This document shows, one piece after another, positions 32,038 to 36,217 of a stretch of DNA of 36,217 bases (the stretch's first letter is position 1; each line of letters begins with the position of its first letter). Origin of the DNA: Scleroderma bovista (taxonomy: Eukaryota; Basidiomycota; Agaricomycetes; Boletales; Sclerodermataceae); NCBI GenBank assembly GCA_037178675.1, contig JAYMGJ010000448.1, positions 1-36,217 on the forward strand. The letters are read 5' to 3'. Below the pieces are notes generated by a model. It was not told the DNA's origin. It did no database searches and saw nothing but the letters and a program-made list of their open reading frames with translations. Both the position numbers and the translations under genes were made by a program.

Positions 32038-34377
32038 TGTGTGCCTAAGTGAGGGAAGAGGTCAGAACAACCAACAACCAACACCAAATGACAGCAAAAT
32101 GCGAGTGGTGGTCTTTCTTTGCATATCTGGAATTTAATCTCCTCAGGGGGATGTGCTGCACACCTTCAGGCAGGATGCAGGAGGGAAGGGAAGGGCTTCT
32201 GATGGGAATGGAATGTGACTTGGGATGGTATTGACTCCTCTTCAGCCTACCACAGTGGTTAGGAAGAGTCCTGGGATTGAAGAGCAATGATAGATTGATG
32301 ACAGGGGTGTAACAGCAGTGATGGAGCAACAGGGAAGCAAGAGGACAGTTCCTGCTTCAAGAATGCGATGGACAGTGATGGGATGGAGTGGACAGTGATG
32401 CTAGACTGCGCTTCAGCCTAGAGAAATGATCAGATACAAGATATATCTGATAAACAGCAATATAGGAGCTTTAGGCCAGCACTGGGTGACCTACAAGTCC
32501 AAAGACAGAGATAGAGCTTATAGACAGTGAGGAAGAGTGAATGTGGTCGCTTTATTGAGGGGGAAGCAGACACTTCCTTGCAGCCTTTGGCTGCTGGTTT
32601 ATATACAGGAGGGGCTGTGGCCCTGTAAGCACAAATGACTAAGTGCTTGGTAAGAGATTGGTAAGAAATTGGTAAGTGATTGATAAGCAGTGTAATCAGG
32701 CTGAGTCATCGATGGGGAGAGCCTGAACAAGCTGCTGAGCCAAGGGAAAGAGCAAAAACATAGGTAAAAAGGGGTGCATAATCAAGAATATGGAAAAATC
32801 ATTGCATGGGGCCCAAAAGAGAAGGGGGGGAAGCATGGGATGAGTAGATTGAAGCTAAATGAGCATATGCAATGACATAATGCATATGAATCATAGGGGC
32901 ATGAGTCATGAATTGATAAGCAGCATGATAAGCATGATTTGAAGGATGATTGGTAAGTGATTGGTAAGGGGAGTAATGGGGGTTAGTAATGCCAAGAGGG
33001 GATGAATAATGCGCAGCAGAGTGAGTCAGAGTGAGCCAGAGTGACTCTGTGTGACTCAGACAGAAGGGAAGCACAACCTGTGATTGATTGAACTTTAGAT
33101 CTGGAGATGAGCTTCTGAAGCAGTGCCACTGATGGGAGTGGCTGGGGGATAATAAAAGAATTTATCTGACCAGAAGAGCAGTGTCAGGGGGCCTGGAATG
33201 ACAAGTAGAGTCACAGCTGGTCACAGGTGTCACAAATCCCTTGGATTGAGCTTCTGTAGAGAAAAAATGCGAAATTTGGTGCTCCCGAAGTGCAGTCTTC
33301 CCTTGAGCAGTAAGGGAAAGGTTCTGTACTCTATTAGGGCTCCTAAGAAGGGTTCTAGAGCACTGTTTCATTCATGTTTGTTGTGGGATAGCAGGGAAGT
33401 GAAACGTGAATAGCAGATTTGATGTGTCCAGGGAAGCAAGATGAATGATAGAGGGAGATGGATGTGACAGGACTCTGGGATGAAAGGACCATATGCAGAG
33501 GACTCAGGAGACACAGAGACAACCAGGTATGAATTTTCAAGTCTAACGATAGACTTGAGACGACCAAAGTACATGCGTGATGCAGGACTGACAAGGAGAA
33601 TGCGCTGACCGAGAACAAGAGGGACTGGGGGAGCAGGCTGGGAAGATATGTACCAGACAGTACACAGGAGCTCAGGGAGAGGCTGTCCCAAGAGCAGGAT
33701 GTAGTTGAGGTCTGCTGCAATAGTGGAGAAATATTCCAGAGAAAATGCAGACTCCATAGTGAGTGATGAAGCAGGTGTCTGGATTGTGGGTGGAATATCT
33801 CCGTGGGAAATAAACAGATTTATGTCGGAACTTGACAGGCAGATAGACCATGGTCTAGGCTCCATGATGGTATAGTCACATGATTGGTAGCTTCAAAAAT
33901 GGCGGAGCTATTCAAAATATTAGAATGCCAGCACTGGGCACCTAAATTTGACATTTGGGTGCTAAAAATGATTCTTCCTTTTCTCCTTCATTTCTCTATC
34001 ATTTCTTCTGCTTCTTTGGTTGTTCTGGTATGGGAGTTGGACTGCAGTAGGTTGCATTCCTCTCTCATACTGAAATGATCATCAATCCTTGGATTCTTCT
34101 GCTTCTTGGTGGTTCTCATGCAAGGGATGACTGCTGGACATCGGCAGTCATCTCTTGCTCCAGAATAGTCATTCTTGTGTGATAGATGGCTACAATGAGC
34201 TTGTATTAATTCCTCACATAAGGATAGTCTTGACTTTGCGTGATATGGATAGCGAGGGCTGTCTGTATCCCTCAAGTCGGGACAATCTTTCAACAGATCT
34301 TGGGTGTGTTCTTCACATTAATTTCATCGGCTAACTTTCTCCATGTCCACAGTACTAAACACGTTTGGTGCGTGACA
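32038..34377 (-). mobile_element. Long LTR of family 2, inverted second copy
   Basis: Read on minus it starts TGTCACGCACC at 34377 and ends ...TTAGGCACACA at 32038, colinear with 22126-24467 and almost the same length. A TATA box lies at 32605-32598 (minus). No direct target duplication is seen (flanks end CCAG and begin CTGG). Compared with copy A it has lost many CpG sites, so it looks older or more heavily methylated. It probably lies within a Ty1/copia LTR whose ends are near 32002 and 34470. Confidence 0.8.
33368..33865 (-). CDS. 165-codon ORF inside the long LTR (copy B)
   Basis: The counterpart of 22640-23137, same length, same start (MEPRPWSICLSSSD) and end (NKHE), no stop or indel. 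Substitutions relative to copy A include three Arg positions lost in the WTRRIR stretch, Arg to His near the C-terminus and Thr to Met, as CpG decay would give. No domain recognised; whether it is expressed is unknown. Confidence 0.4.
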   Translation of the reverse strand: MEPRPWSICLSSSDINLFISHGDIPPTIQTPASSLTMESAFSLEYFSTIAADLNYILLLGQPLPELLCTVWYISSQPAPPVPLVLGQRILLVSPASRMYFGRLKSIVRLENSYLVVSVSPESSAYGPFIPESCHIHLPLSFILLPWTHQICYSRFTSLLSHNKHE

Positions 34378-34642
34378 CTGGTACACCATTCCTTTACCTT
34401 ACACTGATTGTATTGGTACCAGATCGTGTCTTTAGGTACCACTAATGTTATAAGTCGTTGTTCAACAACACTGAGATCATGTCTTTAGTCTACAGGTTAT
34501 GAGCCCTGTGCTCTAGTAAGAGCATAGAACCAAGACTATTGGATCAGATCACTGAACATCGGAGAGTTCTCCCTGCCTCTATTGGCACATATACACTTTA
34601 CCCTAGTCATTGAGGTGTCTATCACCTCCTGATCTTCTACCA

Positions 34643-36050
34643 ATGGGAAAATTTGACCATATTCCAGAACTTACAGGCATGTCTGTTTTCCCAGCATGGA
34701 AGACACAAATCATCCTGGCGCTTGGGTGTGATGGTGTCTATGATCATGTTAGTGATGGAACAGACCTGACTGATTTTGCAGAATTGGCCTCCTATTTACC
34801 AACTCCTGCCTCAGCTAATGCTCTGACTGCTGACAAGTGGAAGAGCATATAGGAGTGGCTCAAGAATGATGTGATTGCCAAAGATGTCATTTGTCGCTGA
34901 CTTTCCCCAGCTGTCTTACAACTCATACCTCGGGAATGGACTTCCACAGATCATGATGCCTGGAAACTGTTACATTCCCACTTCGATCATGTGGATCTTG
35001 GTTCACAATATCTTGTGCAGGAGAGAATACTTGCCCTTCAGATGAAAGATGTGAAGGATGCCAAGCACTACCTGAGGGAGCACAATGCTTTGTGCTGCAA
35101 ACTCATACAGATGGGTGGCATGTACACTGATAGTGAGGTGATCTTCAATCTACTGAAAGGCCTTCCTCACACATGCACTTTTGTTAGCTGGGTTGCACAG
35201 GGAACTAGACAAAGACAATAAAGCTAAGTAGGTTAGTACCAGTAGGTAAATGAATGTGAGTATGTATCTTACCTCAGTGCTTTGTATTTGAACACTGAGG
35301 TGAAAAGAACCATCTGCACAGTGAAAATAGTCTGTGCTTATGTAAAGATTCTCGTTGCACAAATAAGGCAACTAAGAGTAAGTCCTAAAGAATGGTAGTC
35401 ACAGAGTAGGTCTTTCAACAGGCACCTGGCCAGCATTCAAGCTGGTTCTACAGGCTTCCGTGTCTGCAGCTCCATCTGCCCTGTCCGCCATCCAACCTGT
35501 TGCTTTGACCAGCAGTGCAGTGTCTAGCACTGCTAGGGTTGTTCCCTCTGCCAGTGGTTCATCCATTTCTCAACTGCTTTCCATTGCCACTACAGGCACT
35601 ACATTTGAGGCAGTGTCCACATGTATTGCAGCTGAGGCTCATCATCAAGTGTTGGAGACCACCCTGGTTTCCCCTCCAGGGGCAGAGTATGCACATGCCA
35701 CCAACATTTCAACTCAGCCCAGATGTGGTGGCATCAACTCGGCAACAGGTTTGCAGTACACCAAGAATAACCCTACCAGAATGTATTGTGACACTCCACT
35801 TGATGGCAGTTCCACCTGTGGTGTGGCTAATCATGACTGAGCTCACTGTTTTAAGCCAGGTGGTGGGATGGCTGGGCAACAACCTGCCTGGTGGAGGGGA
35901 AAGGGTCAACCTGGTACATCTGGTTCTACCTCGTCTGCCTTGCCTACTTCAAGTGTATCGTCCACTGGTGCTGTGGTAGCACCACCCACCACATCTGCAC
36001 CACTTTCCGCCTCCATTGTGGCTACATCACCTGACATTTGGGCCACTCGG
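34643..36050 (+). pseudogene. Ty1/copia gag, broken
   Basis: From ATG 34643 (MGKFDHIPELTG) the frame reads a copia capsid-type protein (FPAWKTQIILALG, EWLKNDVIAKDVICR, VQERILALQMKDVKDAKHYL, EVIFNLLKGLPHT). It has an in-frame TAG at 34850 and a TGA at 34898. After PHT it is split by an insertion (35174-35420) and resumes GTWPAFKLVLQASVSAAPSA, then a Ser/Ala-rich tail with a zinc-knuckle-like Cys/His region (MYCDTP...STCGVANHD, TGA 35838-35840, AHCFKPGGG). Arg is the expected residue at both TGA sites. The third copy of the long LTR cuts it at 36051. Protease and RT are not in the window. Confidence 0.8.
35174..35420. mobile_element. About 245-bp insertion in the copia gag
   Basis: Removing it rejoins PHT and GTWPAF, with ACA on both sides (35171-35173 and 35418-35420) as a possible short duplication. 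It begins TG and ends CA. It contains a perfect stem ACCTCAGTG / CACTGAGGT at 35271-35279 and 35293-35301, related to the palindrome at 31992-32025. It has no coding frame. Confidence 0.55.
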
Positions 36051-36217
36051 TGTCACACACCAAACAGGTTTGGTACAGTGAACATGGAAGATAACACCTA
36101 TATCAAATGATCCTTATGCGAAGGATAAGCACGACAGACCCTCATCATAGCCATCTATCACACAAGAAGACTATCCTGATGTGAGAGACGAATGCCAATG
36201 CAGACAGTCATCTATCA
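36051..36217 (+). mobile_element. Start of a third long LTR (family 2), cut by the window end
   Basis: It begins TGTCACACACCAAACAGG and keeps the opening inverted motif ACCAAAC-AG-GTTTGGT and downstream blocks (TATGCGAAGGAT, CATAGCCATCTATC) of the copy at 22126. It is inserted in the copia gag. Confidence 0.8.

Larger units (their letters stand above)
32002..34470 (+). mobile_element. Probable Ty1/copia 5' LTR interrupted by the long family-2 LTR
   Basis: GTTGTTCAACAACACTGAG occurs on both sides of the inserted long LTR, near 32003 and near 34458. A copia gag begins about 170 bp after the second occurrence, where an internal region should start. I infer a copia LTR of roughly 130 bp (32002-32037 plus 34378-34470). 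The boundaries are tentative because the 32.0-kb copy belongs to a palindrome (31992-32025). Confidence 0.35.

Noticed and set aside
740..35840. UGA recoding (read as an amino acid) to explain the TGA-interrupted frames
   Set aside because: Real genes here end normally at TGA (for example 28664-28666), and CpG deamination explains the pattern without a new code.

Overview
The window reads as repeat-rich nuclear DNA of a mushroom-forming basidiomycete (Agaricomycetes). The grounds are short GT-AG introns of about 45-85 bp, chromodomain Ty3/gypsy and Ty1/copia elements of basidiomycete type, a P-loop GTPase of the kind expanded in this group, and a TET/JBP-type 2-oxoglutarate dioxygenase. The genus cannot be named from the sequence. 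No rRNA, tRNA or CRISPR array was recognised.

Layout. 1-3889: a 5'-truncated (by the window edge) Ty3/gypsy element with a pol fragment, a convergent antisense Zn2Cys6 gene, a polypurine tract and a 3' LTR; it sits inside a second Ty3/gypsy element. 3890-10.5 kb: the remainder of that second element (pol with a long C-terminal extension, a decayed LTR lodged in its tail, polypurine tract, start of its 3' LTR). 10736-11366: an inverted solo LTR of the first family with a 4-bp target duplication. 11.4-12.8 kb: nothing recognisable. 13.0-21.4 kb: one P-loop GTPase gene whose 3' half is shattered into about 64 exons, nearly all exactly 3 nt long, separated by 50-85 bp introns; a 2.5-kb CGT-rich minisatellite insertion lies in one of these introns. 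21.8-24.5 kb: a small TIR element and a 2.34-kb solo LTR carrying a 165-codon ORF. 24.5-32.0 kb: a TET/JBP-like dioxygenase gene surrounded by tandem and inverted motif arrays, a MITE and a pair of direct repeats. 32.0-34.4 kb: an inverted second copy of the 2.34-kb LTR. 34.5-36.05 kb: a broken Ty1/copia gag; 36051-end: the start of a third copy of the long LTR.

The most remarkable object is the GTPase gene: 19 codon-sized exons at 14239-15578 and 45 at 18143-21066, each placed as AG-NNN-GT, none of them a stop codon, all in phase with the flanking ordinary exons. Part of the array (18.7-20.3 kb) is a young tandem repeat of intron-plus-codon units, so the gene appears to grow one codon per duplicated intron.

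A second theme is cytosine decay. Ten premature TGA codons interrupt otherwise open frames in six different genes, usually where arginine would be expected, and the two long LTR copies differ largely by CpG to TpG/CpA changes. This fits methylated CpG deamination, in a window that also holds an apparently intact TET/JBP-type gene.
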